Source: Cordia subcordata (taxonomy: Eukaryota; Streptophyta; Magnoliopsida; Boraginales; Cordiaceae). Taken from it: a stretch of DNA of 64,000 bases. A program made the position numbers and the translations under genes. Numbering within the stretch: position 1 is the first letter of the stretch; the number at the start of each line of letters is the position of its first letter. Shown piece after piece: positions 13,405 through 24,960 of this stretch. The stretch is from contig JAPTOF010000020.1 of NCBI GenBank assembly GCA_028554755.1, forward strand, positions 7,383,001-7,447,000. The letters are read 5' to 3'. The notes under the pieces are model-generated. The model did not search any database. It was not told where the DNA came from and was given only the letters and a program-made list of their open reading frames with translations.

Positions 13405-13688
13405 CACTATTAGAAATTGGTGAATTTAAGACGAAAATTTTTCATCTCAAATTGAGATAGATTTGGAACGGAAAATTTGGATCAAATTTTCTAATATGTT
13501 AATATATATTTGAGACGGAAAATTTCTGTCTCAATAAAAGATGTAACTTTTTGCCTCAAAATTTGAAACAAGGGTTTTTAAGATGGAAAATTTCTATTTC
13601 AAATTCTGTCTCAAATCCTTTTTGAGATGAAATTTTTTAAGTTTGAGACGAAAATTTTTCGTCTCAAATTCAAAATTTTTTTGTAGTG
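13405..13688. mobile_element. CACTA-type MITE, 284 bp, with 3-bp target duplication
   Basis: The element starts CACTATTAGAAATTGG and ends in GTAGTG, so both ends read CACTA inward. A perfect 3-bp duplication ATC flanks it (13402-13404 and 13689-13691), as expected for CACTA (En/Spm) elements. Inside are several copies of a GAGACG-AAAATTT-type motif in both orientations, typical of subterminal transposase-binding repeats. It has no coding capacity, so it would depend on a transposase from elsewhere. Confidence 0.88.
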
Positions 13689-13950
13689 ATCCCATTCGAT
13701 TGGCTTTGAATTTCAGATGTGATATTCACAATCAAACTCAATTCAAAAACCCCGAATTTTTATTTTTTATTCTACACAAGTGCTTTAATATAATTTAGAA
13801 TAATTTAAAACTTAATTAGACTTAAATGATTGTCACATTAATAGTGTTGAATAATTAGGCAATATTACTGTACATTGCAAGGCATTTTACTACTAGTATA
13901 ATGAAATTTAAAAAAAAGAAAAGAAAAACTTAGATCTTATGTATAATATA

Positions 13951-14190
13951 TTAGCTTGACCTTAGACAGTCAACTTTGGCACAAGAACATGGCCTCACTG
14001 GCATTTGCGAGTATTTCGCGTCATTGTTATAATGTGGTCCGTGAGATATACAGAGGTGGGATGGATGCATCGGTATTTGTGTAGGTTGAACCATCAACCA
14101 TAACCTCCCGATTGTCATGACTTTGCATAATTTCACAGCAGAAAGTTTCGAGGATATCACGGAGCCTCTACCAGGAATGGACACTTCCAC
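13951..14190 (-). other. 79-codon open frame, unassigned
   Basis: A less AT-rich island than its surroundings with an uninterrupted minus-strand frame from ATG to stop. It has no signal peptide, membrane segment or known motif; several Cys lie near the C terminus (PCSCAKVDC). The opposite strand is also partly open. It may be a gene fragment or chance; I do not recognise it. Confidence 0.2.
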
Positions 14191-15394
14191 ATTTTAAGTG
14201 TACTCTTCCCTGTGATCTTCATTTATTATTATTCATGCACAATATGATGCTGAATAAATCTACTAAGAAGATTTATCAACTACATCACATGTAAGTGGAA
14301 AAAAAAAAAAGAATTTATTGTTTTGTGTCGTCAATTAATGCACCCTGGACTTGAAAATTCCGTACCCCCCATGTCACAGTACTAGAAAAAACTCCAAGGA
14401 GCCAAAAGTAGAGACTTCCAGATTCCCGCAGCTCCTAACTTCCTTGATTCGGCATATTCATCATCCTTTATCCTTTCGTTTCACCTGACAACATTTATAT
14501 CATGCACATTTAATAAAGTACTTTCTTTACCTAGTATTTAGACCACATGGTATTTCTTTGGGCGTTGTGTTCCCTATAGAGCGTGAGCAATACAAGATAG
14601 AAAAATTATTTTCATTCTTGTATAATATATTCATAAATTTTAATTATTTATAACTCTCACACACACACACATATATATATATATATAATTTTTAACTATT
14701 CAGAATTTATAAGATATATATTGATAACTTTCATTTAATCACAAATACGTTCAAAAATTCTATACTACACAATCAGTGGAATTTGCACCCTTTACCACTT
14801 CACTCTTCTTGATTAAGAGATTTTGACGTCTGATATAAAAAGTTTGTATCGCATATACAAAAGAAGGATGCAAAGATAAAAAATGAAATGAATTGTTAAT
14901 CCTTAATTATGAGATAAAGTGCTTCACTTCATCGTGTGCATTTCACACCCTTTAATAGTTACTTCAAAGAAATCAAAGCTTCCATACGAACATCAACTAA
15001 CCTCACTATTTTACATCATCATGAAGTTAGCTAAGTGACTATTTTCTCTACTTTGCCTTGCCGTCGCAACCACTCTTTATCTTATTTAACAGGCATGAAA
15101 AATCATCAATCATAATGGCATATGCTTCATCATTTTTACTTGACAACGAAAGCATTATCATGATAAATTAAATGAACCACATTCTCATTGTTTTCAAACT
15201 CAAAAATATCTTATATTCTCATTACTACATGTACAAAAATAAACTCACAAGATCATATACTTGACCCTCTACATGGTCTAAACTAGGTTACAAGAAATTG
15301 AAATAAATGGAATCACACAAAAACCAAATTCTCACAAACCATTAATTTTCTTGTATTATCACTTTTTTTCATTTTCTTCATAATCCTCTATACC
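14191..15394. other. Spacer, no gene seen
   Basis: AT-rich spacer including a short (CA)n(TA)n run at about 14657-14688; its last part is presumably CLE gene 3' UTR on the minus strand. Confidence 0.5.
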
Positions 15395-15727
15395 TTAATG
15401 ATGCAATGGATTTGGACCGGTAGGGACCAGGCGTTCTTCGACACCGTAGCGTGGATCAATCTCGTTCCTAGCTGGCCTGGTCGGCGTGCTAAAATCCGGC
15501 AAATGTTTCCGATGGTGGTGCCGTCTGTGTTTAGTCAAGAATGCCGTAAAATCAAACTTGCTAACCAATGCTTTCCTATGGATGGGAGGGTGATGAGTTA
15601 GAGATGAGTTACTTATCTTGCCATCATTGATCTTGAGGTGCTTGATGCTATAAAACTCATGAAAGAGAAGTAAAACTAGAGATAGCCAAAGAATGAGACA
15701 CATTACTTGAGGAATCTTTAAGGCCAT
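15395..15727 (-). CDS. CLE peptide hormone precursor (CLE9-13 type)
   Basis: Intronless 110-residue prepropeptide. Residues about 9-24 are a hydrophobic signal peptide (LILWLSLVLLLF), followed by a variable His/Lys-rich linker and, as the last 12 residues (99-110), the CLE motif RLVPTGPNPLHH, preceded by the usual DPRYGVE junction. CLE peptides are secreted, cut out, hydroxylated on prolines 4 and 7 of the motif, and bind CLAVATA1/BAM-type receptor kinases to regulate meristem and vascular cell fate. From memory, Arabidopsis CLE13 is RLVPSGPNPLHH, so this copy differs by Ser to Thr at position 5, as also in CLE8. The stop TAA follows the last His directly, so the motif is exactly C-terminal. 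Length fits the family. The receptor and tissue cannot be inferred here. Confidence 0.93.
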   Translation of the reverse strand: MALKIPQVMCLILWLSLVLLLFHEFYSIKHLKINDGKISNSSLTHHPPIHRKALVSKFDFTAFLTKHRRHHHRKHLPDFSTPTRPARNEIDPRYGVEERLVPTGPNPLHH

Positions 15728-15784
15728 TTTGGAAAGTGAGAAGAGGAAGCATGGATGAAGGAGTGGTAAGAGAAGAGGGTTTTT

Positions 15785-15793
15785 CCTATAAAG
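15785..15793 (-). promoter_or_regulatory. Possible TATA element of the CLE gene
   Basis: On the minus strand CTTTATAGG lies about 60 bp upstream of the CLE start codon, implying a leader of about 30 bases. It is a weak match, so only a candidate. Confidence 0.3.
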
Positions 15794-15799
15794 AGAGAA

Positions 15800-16911
15800 A
15801 TGTTTTAGTGGATTGAGAAACTTTGAAGTTTGACAGCTTGAATCTAATGGATCAACCAGTATAGGATATGAAGAGTAGGGTTGAATTTAGAGAAGGTGCT
15901 TTGCTTGCATGTGAGACTTGTGAGCAAGTTTATATCCTAATTTAATGTATTTTGTGTGTGAGAGAGAGAGAGAGAATGGGCGGTAGACCCTTTTCCCAAT
16001 AAATGTTTCTTAGAAATCAAGGAATAAAAAGGAGTCATTATGTGGATTGTCAACCCCAGAATTATATAATGTTTGATTATGTTTATAATATACTTGGAAT
16101 GTGAAAATGTCAAACCTTTCCTACTCTCGATCTTTGGTGTGATTAGAAAAACCTCGTGTATGTTTGATGGGAGAGAGGTGCAATAAATAATTTTTCTCCA
16201 CCAAGCAACCCATTGTTTGAAAAAGTGAATTCAAGATGATTCTTTTTGGGTAGACCCTTTATGCAAAGTGCATAAAAAAGAGAAGATCATGTCATGATAT
16301 ACACTTTTTGCATTATTTAATCCTTAGATATTAGTAAGAGATTCGATCAGGAAAGCATCAAAAAGTGAGGTGCTTAGCTAGGTGACATAAAGAATTAAAT
16401 ATTTGTCAAGAGTTAAATTGTAATTAGAATTGTATTTTATCAGTTCATAATATTATAACATTGTAAGTAAGGTTTATTAATAATAAATTAGTAATATAAT
16501 TATAATAAAATGGCCCAATGGCCTAGATAGTCATCATTTGTTAGATCTGTCTCCTAATGTTATAAGATTATGAAAGATCCAAATCCAGCATTTTTATTAA
16601 TGAGTTTGAAATAAGACTTTTGAGTTTACTAAATTTGTGAGACAAAAATGATTGATGGAACTTTGAGCAACATGCTGAATGTTAAGAGGTTCAAGTCAGA
16701 AACGACCACACTTTGTTAGAAATATAAAAAAAATTTAATTTAACAACTATTCAAAATAATCCAACCGACTAACTAAAGAAAGAAGTATTAATTAATAAAT
16801 TTACTTAGCAATTAGAGATGGAGAGTTTCGTAATGATATAGATTATGCACTGCCAAAATGCAAAACCAACTCATCTCACCTGGCACTATGTGGCATCGGA
16901 ACAACAGGTAA
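15800..16911. other. Spacer, no gene seen
   Basis: Presumed CLE promoter followed by AT-rich spacer. A short GA run lies at about 15961-15974; nothing else stands out. Confidence 0.5.
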
Positions 16912-17065
16912 CAGCAAATATCTCATATTTTTGCTTCACTTAACGGGAACATTAATTGAAGTTTTTGTTCATCCCACACATATTGCATCAGCAAATATCT
17001 CATATTTTTGCTTCCCTTAACGGGAACATTAATTGAAGTTTTTGTTCATCCCACACATATTGCAT
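16912..17065. repeat. 77-bp tandem duplication
   Basis: Two nearly identical head-to-tail 77-bp units (16912-16988 and 16989-17065), each starting CAGCAAATATCTCATA and ending at CACATATTGCAT. I see only one or two differences, so it is a recent duplication. Confidence 0.95.
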
Positions 17066-17111
17066 TGTTCCTCATCAGGTGCATATACAAAAGAGGAGAA
17101 AACACGGCAGA

Positions 17112-17115
<4 letters not shown>

Positions 17116-17149
<34 letters not shown>

Positions 17150-17225
17150 AAAAATCAGAAAACAGTCCCGAAAGAAAGAAAATAAAGGATTTGCTTTCTT
17201 CTTCTTCTTCTTCTTCTTCTTCTTT
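17116..17225. repeat. (GA)n and (TTC)n microsatellites
   Basis: About 15 GA units at 17116-17145 and about nine TTC units at 17197-17225, 50 bp apart. A frame through them (Arg-Glu then Ser runs) is repeat-driven, not a gene. Confidence 0.9.
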
Positions 17226-17280
17226 TTTTCAAAAAAAAAGTTTCTTCTTCCTTTCGGCTGAGTTATTATTGATACTCTAA

Positions 17281-18779
17281 TTAGCATTGTGCTTCATTGT
17301 GATTTGTGGTAAAGCATTTTTTATTATATCGTAGAAGATCATTGAATCGGTTGTACCTGAGAATGTCAATTAATTTCTCATATATGATTTTATACACAAA
17401 TAGTTAGTTCATAATTTATTTGTTGCATTATATCATCGTAATCAAACTGATTATTTCTAATGGAGGGATAGTCATTTTACAATATTATAATATCATAATC
17501 GAAATCAAATTATTATATATGAACTATCCATATTATTTATTCTAATTATATGAAAATTCATAGTTCATAAGGAATAGGGGTATCTTAAGTGGTTGAGACT
17601 ATCTCTCCTAAAAGTGATGATCTGAGATTATCTCTTTAGGAATAAGTAACTAAGTTTCCAAAGGTGAGCAGCCCCCTATCCTTTATTGTCGTAAAAAGCT
17701 TTTCAAAAAAGTAAAGAAGGAAGCATTCGAAAGGCCGACCACTATATCATAGGCATTCTGATGGTAAGACCGACGACTACACTGCTCTATACCAAGTCAT
17801 GAGTGATAGCAAAGCCAGCCCGTCGTCTATAGGCAAAGGGACGAGTGATGATTTGAGATTAAATCTCGTAAAAAACGGAAGATTGGGTTTGCAATTAAAA
17901 AAATTCATAGTCGATAGTTTGTGATCTGATCCGTTCTCATGATGGGGCATCCGTCTATACTATTGAAAAGAGGTATCTTATCCCAGGAAAAGAGGCCACG
18001 TTGTCCATTGTCCTTACTTTTGCAGGTTTTTTGAGTAGCCCAATTTCTGTAAAGCCCAAGAATTTTTCCCATTTTTATCGTGAAAATATATTGACGAGGA
18101 TCACTTGTAAGATGCATATTTTGGGCTCTTATAGCCAACAGAACATCCGAAGATGACTGTTTGTGGTTGTTTGTGTACATCAGGCCCGTAGATCACGGGC
18201 CACATATGATCGCCTTGTCCGAAGGCCCGCATCGAGATGAGGAAATATATAGGTGTTGAGTGTCCTCGAATTGAAATTTTGTGACGGATTTCTTTTCTCT
18301 TTTTATCAATGAAAACTGCATAATGGGAAAAAAAAAAAGCGTATAATCAAGCTACCCGATACCAGTTGGGTAAACATCTTTACCGGGCAAATGGCCAGCA
18401 AGGCAGCAAAGGCAGAAAATTACCCACCCAATTACAAGCAAGAATAGTCGTAAGAAAAGAACAAGCAACTCAATACGTCAAGCCATCACCAATGGCCATC
18501 AATATGAGCTCATAGGTCAAAAGCTCATTTTTCAGGACAGTTTAAATTAAGCTTAAGTAAAGACATTACCGATTTCATACGTAATTCTATTATGGGAAAC
18601 AGTGAACTTGATGTTGTGTTATGTAAATAGTGTTCTCTTGTTAATTGTTATTTCACAGTAGAATATACCAGCTAGGTTCATAATGCATACACTAAATTAT
18701 TCAAGAGTTTTTGCGAGGGCATTAATGAGACCATTTTAATTCTTTGATTTGATAATGTAGATTTAAGAATAATGAAAAC
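17281..18779. other. Spacer with SINE-like relic
   Basis: No gene seen. At about 17580-17660 there is a tRNA-like A-box match, TCTTAAGTGGTTGAGAC, with a poor B box; a related GAGATTAAATCTCG lies near 17854. Sequence from about 17900 to 18300 is less AT-rich and could be a retrotransposon remnant, but ends were not found. Confidence 0.35.
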
Positions 18780-18799
18780 TTGTTGTCATTGCATGCATA

Positions 18800-19055
18800 C
18801 TATAAATATTGTTGCAGTGAGCTCTTTATCCTCAACCCACAATCAAGCTCTTTATTCCTCAACCTGCAAGCAAAAAACGAAGACACTCCACTCTTATTCT
18901 TTTCCGTTACTTTCCTTTTCATGATTTCATTTGCAACTTCTCAGTATCAGGCATACCACCACATTGACATGGTCCAAACTTTGCGTCCTTCATTGTTCAA
19001 AACAACTGGTAAGCCAAAAGGAGTAACAATCCATAATTGTCAAGACAAGGGATGA
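18800..19055 (+). other. Promoter-like TATA plus short secreted-like reading frame
   Basis: CTATAAATA at about 18801-18809 is a good TATA match, and C/T-rich leader-like sequence follows. The frame across 18880-19055 has a hydrophobic stretch (PLLFFSVTFLFMISFATS) like a signal peptide, but the first ATG after the TATA box (18921) falls inside it. A GT-donor-like CTG|GTAAGCC lies at about 19010, ahead of the exon-like duplication at 19126-19369. It may be a decayed small-peptide gene; product unknown. Confidence 0.25.
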
Positions 19056-19125
19056 TAAGACGCCTTGAATAAGATTGACTCGTTTTTTCCCTTTATTTTT
19101 CTCATTGGTATTATTATAATAATTT

Positions 19126-19369
19126 GACTATTAACTAAATTTCTTTTCAACATTTTTTTTTTTCATAGATAAAAGCTTACAAAAGTCCCTAGCCAAAGCA
19201 TCACCACCCCTTGGAGACAGTTTTAAAACTGATTTGGAATTTTGGCTGACTATTAACTTAATTTCAGCATTTTTTTTTTGTTCATAGATAAAAGTCTCAC
19301 AAAAGTTATTAGCCAAAGCATCACCACCCCTTGAAAACAGTTTTAAAAATGACCTGAAATTTTGGTTGC
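19126..19369 (+). repeat. 122-bp tandem duplication with exon-like content
   Basis: Two diverged head-to-tail copies start GACTATTAAC at 19126 and 19248. Each has a T-run ending in CATAG, resembling a splice acceptor, followed by ATAAAAG and the shared block GCCAAAGCATCACCACCCC. Copy 1 is open for about 30 codons after the acceptor-like site; copy 2 is shifted by one base. Confidence 0.85.
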
Positions 19370-19867
19370 ATGAGTGGCAGAAGCATCATACTTGTTCTTC
19401 TCTAAATACTTTCAAGCAGCTGTATCTCAAAAGGGAAATATTGATGTGTTGAGCAATTTAGGGTCGAAGCATATTGTCCCACATGATGGATAATCTTACT
19501 CTAAAATAGAAATGCAATATTAATCATACTAATCCACATCTCAATGATATCTACATATCATAATTATGTTGATGTTATATGTAATTAGATGGAATAAATG
19601 TGCTTATACTCTGAGTTTTACTCGAGCAAATACATGTTTTTAATGTATTTTTTATTATTTATAACAAATGTTTATATTTTAAGTGAAGATAAAATATAAA
19701 TACATCTTTTAACATTTTATTGCTTGTTAGTTTTTATTATTAATCATACACTAAAGGATATAATTTTAAAAAGGAATTATAAAACAAAAAAAGAGGGATA
19801 GGATTAATCTAAATGTATTACTTTTAAAGGTTATAGTTAGAAGTAATATAATATATATTTTGAAATG

Positions 19868-19909
<42 letters not shown>

Positions 19910-20454
19910 GTATAGAAAGTCATGGTTGTTCTATTTCTAGAAATAAGTTTTCTTAGCCTCCAAGGTATAGACATACAATTTTATTAAAAATGTAACATTT
20001 ATCATTCTAGTTATTTATGTAGGAAAATTAAAATATCAATATGAAATTTTAATAAAGGCCATATTTTTTCAATGACAAAAATAAATGGAAGAGTTTAACT
20101 AAAAATTATCTAATAATTGATAAATTATTTGCAATACAAATATCCATTAGTATATCACATAGAATTTAGGCATTCAAGTAATATATAGTTTATTAGTTAA
20201 GTGGAAAAAAGATATTATATGTAACAAAAAGCATGATATATTATATTTTTGCGATACATTTTTTATTTCTTGTAGAATCAAATAATCTTGAAAAAAAAAA
20301 GATAGAGAGAATAAATTTGACTAGGAAATATTTTTTAGATGAATAGGAGTATATTAATTTTTTTAGAAAAAAAGTCACCAGAGCCAAGAATAGATGAGAT
20401 TACAGTTTTAATGGGTTGCTTGCAAGGATGGATTGCCCTGCCTTGAAACACCTG
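19370..20454. other. Spacer, no gene seen
   Basis: AT-rich spacer with a TA run followed by GTAT units at about 19870-19912; nothing recognisable. Confidence 0.5.
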
Positions 20455-20992
20455 AGATGCAACTTTGGAAGGTGTTAAGTAGCTTGCAGAGAGGATATTG
20501 GTTTGTTTATTTATTGTGTCAACACACCTTCTGCAAACAACAAAATTTGTTTAATGGGTGAACAATTAAATATTTTGGATGGTAGTGAGTTTCAAATCTG
20601 AGACCGATTGGTGACTAGGTTCTAACACTATATTAAGTTATTACCTCATCTAAAAACTTAAATTTATAAGAAGGATTTGGTTATATTTATTTATTGTACT
20701 TAACACAACCCCTTACAAGGTTCTAATACTAGATTAAGTTATCACCTCGTCTAAAAGCTTAAACTTATAAGAAGGATTTGGTTATATTTATTTATTGTAC
20801 TTAACACAACCCTTCACACGCAGCATAATTTGTTAAAACTGACGTGAACAATTTAATATTTTTTTAAATGGGTGGCGGTGAGATTTGAAACAATAATCTA
20901 GCTTTGGTACCATATTGAAGTTACTATCCCATCTAAAAGCTTAAGCTGTAGAGAAGATATTGGTTTGTATATTTATTATGTTAACAGAAGGT
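20455..20992 (-). mobile_element. Composite TRIM-like array of short LTR and internal units
   Basis: A block of about 85-100 bp occurs four times: about 20460-20530 (partial), 20618-20717, 20719-20818 and 20904-20992 (diverged). The middle pair is tandem with a 101-bp period. Between the outer pairs are two related internal segments of about 85-90 bp (20531-20617 and 20819-20903). Read on the minus strand, each long unit starts near TGTTAAGTACAATAAAT and ends next to a sequence resembling the TGGTATCAGAGC primer site (for example ATGGTACCAAAGC). The order LTR-internal-LTR, LTR-internal-LTR suggests two tandem TRIM elements. No coding. Confidence 0.6.
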
Positions 20993-21635
20993 GACTTGTA
21001 GGGATGGATCATAACATGAATGGAATGTGAAAATTAGAAAAATAGAAGGAAAAAAGAACATGGGAAAGCCAGGAAAGCCAGCAAACGACAAAATATATGT
21101 ATGGTGGATACAGTATCTGCCATCACCAATGATAGCTCTAGAATTCAAAAGAAAGATTCATAAAGATTACATAGTAAATTCTTAAATTTTTAGTAAATAC
21201 AATAGAAAAATTTATTTATAGGCCTTATAATTTGGTGACCAAAATTATAAAACTAAACTAATGAAATAACTAATATACTAAAGAAAATTAATATAATGAA
21301 GAAACAAACTTAAATATTACCTAATTTGAAACTCTTGTCTAATCTAACACTTAACATTGAAAATTTAAATATACTTCAGCAACCCCCTCAAATTCAAGTG
21401 GACAAATAGAGGCCAACTTGATTTTGATAACTGAGCTGTTGAATAGTTTTTGCAACATTTTGATATCGAATCCTAAAACGAGTTGATCTGCACAAAACTC
21501 AAACTAAAGGAACAGGAAAACCTGGAACGAGAACTTGATAACTTGGAATGAGAATTAAACTTGATCAAAGATACAGCTATAGTTGCCTCTCAGCAGGGTA
21601 GTCACCATGTGTCACTCATAACAGGACCTCAGCAA
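20993..21635. other. Spacer, no gene seen
   Basis: AT-rich spacer between the TRIM-like array and the minisatellite; nothing recognisable. Confidence 0.5.
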
Positions 21636-21850
21636 ATAGGATGGTCATGCAGAAAATATCAAGGATAGTAAGTTGTGACATTGCCATGCAATAAAGGACA
21701 GCAGGGTGTGACAACATGATCATTAGTAAATGATTATAGGGTGTGACAATGTGGTAATCAAAAAATGATAGTAGGATTTGATAACATGGTCACAAGTAAA
21801 TAAAAATTCAGTGTAACAATGCGATCGTCAAAAATAACAGTAGAGTGTGA
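21636..21850. repeat. 35-bp minisatellite, 5-6 diverged units
   Basis: Units begin at about 21671, 21706, 21741, 21776, 21811 and 21845, a regular 35-bp spacing. Each starts with a GTGTGACAA-like block (GTGTGACAAC, GTGTGACAAT, ATTTGATAAC, GTGTAACAAT), followed by a TGGTCAT-like and an AAATGATAGTAGG-like part. A weaker unit precedes at 21636. Divergence shows the array is old. Confidence 0.85.
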
Positions 21851-21918
21851 GGATAGTCGATGTGTGACGGACAAGAGAATTCAAGGTACTGAAACCAACG
21901 TACAAGTTTGCGGGTTGG

Positions 21919-21986
21919 TCACTGCTGAAAGTTGTACATACTAGTTAGTTTGGCAAAGAAAGTTACTTTCAGCTGTCAATTTAAGC
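21919..21986 (+). repeat. Segmental duplication copy A: empty counterpart of the sulfotransferase site
   Basis: Contains CACTGCTGAAAGTTG, TACTAGTTAG (21939-21948) and AGCTGTCAATTTAAGC (21971-21986) in quick succession. In copy B the same landmarks lie at 29994-30005, 30013-30022 and 32004-32019, with the sulfotransferase gene between them. Confidence 0.65.
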
Positions 21987-24254
21987 AAAAACGGGGAAAA
22001 GAAAAAGAACAAAAAAAAAAAAAGAGCAAAATGTAACATTCGTTAAAAGTTTTGCTCTTTTGGCATTTAATTTGCTAGTATGAGTAGGTAATGGTCCAAA
22101 TTCTGACCAACTTTTAGAGCAATATTGTGTGTTCGAACCTAAAGCACAGGAGAGAAAGAGTATTCTTAATTAGGTAGTTGTTGATTGTGTACGTAATCTC
22201 ATCCAATCAACTCTTTCTTGAAACTTCTAAGTCAATAAATTAGTGAGCTATAAATTTGGCATCCTAATTAGTCATTATTACTTTGTAAATATATGAAAGA
22301 GAGATAACTAATAATTTAAGCATTGACTCTTTATAGTTTCCATGTTATGAAAGAACAACGAGTACAATTTAAGATGTACAAGGGTATTTGTAAACATACA
22401 AATTAATGTACAATATATTAATAATATTTTTAAATAAGTGGAAGCTGCTAGAGCATCTGATTTGATAAAATGACTCAATTATTTCATTCTCCATTCTCCA
22501 AACTCTTCTAACAAGCCAAAAACTAATATGAGATAAGATGCGCGTTACTTCCAATGGTGGCTCAAAGTAAAACAACTAAAACCATTGTTTTAGGCCCCCA
22601 AAATTTTAGAAGAAAAATATTAAGTTATTATAAAAGTCTAATTTCTTTTCCTTTTCATAACTTGCCAAGATCCTAGCTACTAATATATAATAAATCCCAT
22701 ATTCTCTCTTGTTTATGTTAATTAGTAAATTACAATAAGATTTTTTTATCTTTCACCAAACCTTTTATTTTTTTCCAATCCTCTGTAAATAAAAATTATC
22801 ATTTCTAATACTAATATCAGCTAATTTTTTTAATTAAATGGAAAGATTGTTTTGATTTTTAATCTTTACGAGTTTCTGCAATATCTAATTTTTCATTGTG
22901 ATTTAGCTCTATTGAAATCTCCTGCTCTAGTACCATTGTTGACCTCTATAAAACTCTAATTAAGTTCTAGTTTTGAATGTTCTTCACTATATTCTAATTA
23001 TTTATGATCTTCTTCTCAATTATACTCTATTTTGGTCTTTATTATAATTGCTACCCCCTTCCCCCACAAGACAAAGAAATTATTTTTTCTTATTGAGAAG
23101 CTTTATCTTTCTATTAGATGACTATCAATAAATAATATTTTTTGTAATCAAACTTTCATTATTTACTAGGTTCTATTGTTCTAACCTTTAAATATTGTTC
23201 ATTAATTTTTAATTTATATTCTTGTAAATATATTTAATTTTTAGTAATATAATTCATAATGTACTTTCCATTAATTTAGACAAAAAAAGTTAAGATTGAG
23301 ATTATGTTCCACTCTTGAAAAAAGTACAGGAATAATGTGATTTGTTTTACAGTACAAGAGAAAAATCACATAAGGGTAAACATGCATTTTACTCAAACTA
23401 ATAAAACAAAGGGTAAATCCCATTTTCCTCCAAAAGTTTTAAGCTAAATCCCAAACTCCCCATAAAGTTTTAGTTTTACTCATATTTTCCTACGACTTTA
23501 ATTTTTCCAAATGAAGCCTTAAATTATCTTTATCTTTTTTTAAAAAAAAATTTAAAACCCAAAAAAAACAGAAAATAAAAAAAAAGTAATAGACAAAAAA
23601 ATTAATGAAATCATTCAATAAATAATTCAATAATAAAATAAAGAAAGAATAACTTCAAAATAAGAAGAAAAAGATAAAAGGCTACTTATTTTACACAAAA
23701 AATTTCCCTTTACATGCTATTAAAGAAAAATTAAATTCACTTTTGAATAATTTTTTTTCTAATAAATACATCTCAAATTGAAACATTTTTCCTATCCTAG
23801 CATATCATATTTTCAACCAACTAACTATTTTAAAAATAAAAATAAAAAAATCAAAATTAGTTTATTGTACAAAACTAAGAAAAATTTTAAATAAAATCTT
23901 CTTTTATATGTGTGTGTGTATCAAATTAATTTTCTAGACTGAAATATAACTTTTTATAATAAACTAACAATTCAAAAAAAATAAAACAAAAACTAAAAAA
24001 ATAAATAAGTTAAGACATTGTTCGGTAAAACTTAATATTATAAGAGAAAAATGAGTGAAAATACAATCTCATAAGAGAGTTTGGAACTTATGCTACAATT
24101 CAAGGGAGAAAATGACATTCCTCTTTCATAAAGCAAGTCCACAGATTCCTCTTTCATTTCCTTCGCAATCCTCTAGTCTTCCAAGTTATTTCACATCAAC
24201 AATTATAAACAACCCGCCAAAAAAAAAATTTATAAACATCTTCTCTGGAAACTA
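21987..24254. other. Spacer, no gene seen
   Basis: Very AT-rich. At about 22095-22160 there is a tRNA-like TGTGTTCGAACC (B-box-like) that may mark a SINE relic. Nothing coding was recognised. Confidence 0.45.
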
Positions 24255-24511
24255 ACATGTCGAGAAACGTACTGATGAACCATGCACTATCTGCAAACAT
24301 TTAACCCTGTTGAGATCTTGCTGAGAATCATATGATGTATTAGAGTCACCACCTAATCTAAAAGTTTAAGTTTATAAAAAAAATATTAGCTTATTTATTT
24401 ATTGTAATTAATATCATGGTTCTCTATCTGTGAGAGACATGCATACATGAAAAAGGACAAAGTATAACAGAAAGTAGCATAATTTCCGGCTTGATTTGGT
24501 AATGGTATAGC

Positions 24512-24960
24512 TAGGGGTACTGAGCATTCAGTTTTTAATCGAATCAAAATAATTAATTTTTTTTTTCAATTTTGAAAATCGAATCAAATCAAATCGAATT
24601 GTCCAAAAACTAAATAAGTCGAAACAAAAATATATTTTGGCCTATTTAGTTCGGTTAAAATCGAAATTGACCAATAAAATTAAAAGAAAATAGAAATGGG
24701 ATAAATTTTTTCTAGAAAAATACAATAAAACCTAAACTAATCACTCTTATTCATTAAATATATCATAAACAATATATAATGAAGCATAATTATATAAATC
24801 CTAGTAAACTATATATAAATCCTAATTAATGTACAAAAAATTAAATATTTTTAATATGTAAAAATATAATTCAATTAATTCGGTATCTTTTTCATACTAA
24901 CTGAATTGAATTAAATAGACCAAACTCAATTAGGTTCAATTCGATTTTGCCTCACCCCTA
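24512..24960. mobile_element. hAT-like MITE, 449 bp, TAGGGGT ends
   Basis: Ends are TAGGGGT and ACCCCTA. The flanks GGTATAGC (24504-24511) and GATATAGC (24961-24968) form an 8-bp duplication with one mismatch. Inner sequence repeats TCGGTT/AATCGAA motifs in both orientations. No coding. Confidence 0.8.

Noticed and set aside
21671..21850. CRISPR-like array of 35-bp units
   Set aside because: Units are contiguous without spacers and diverged, in a plant genome: a minisatellite.
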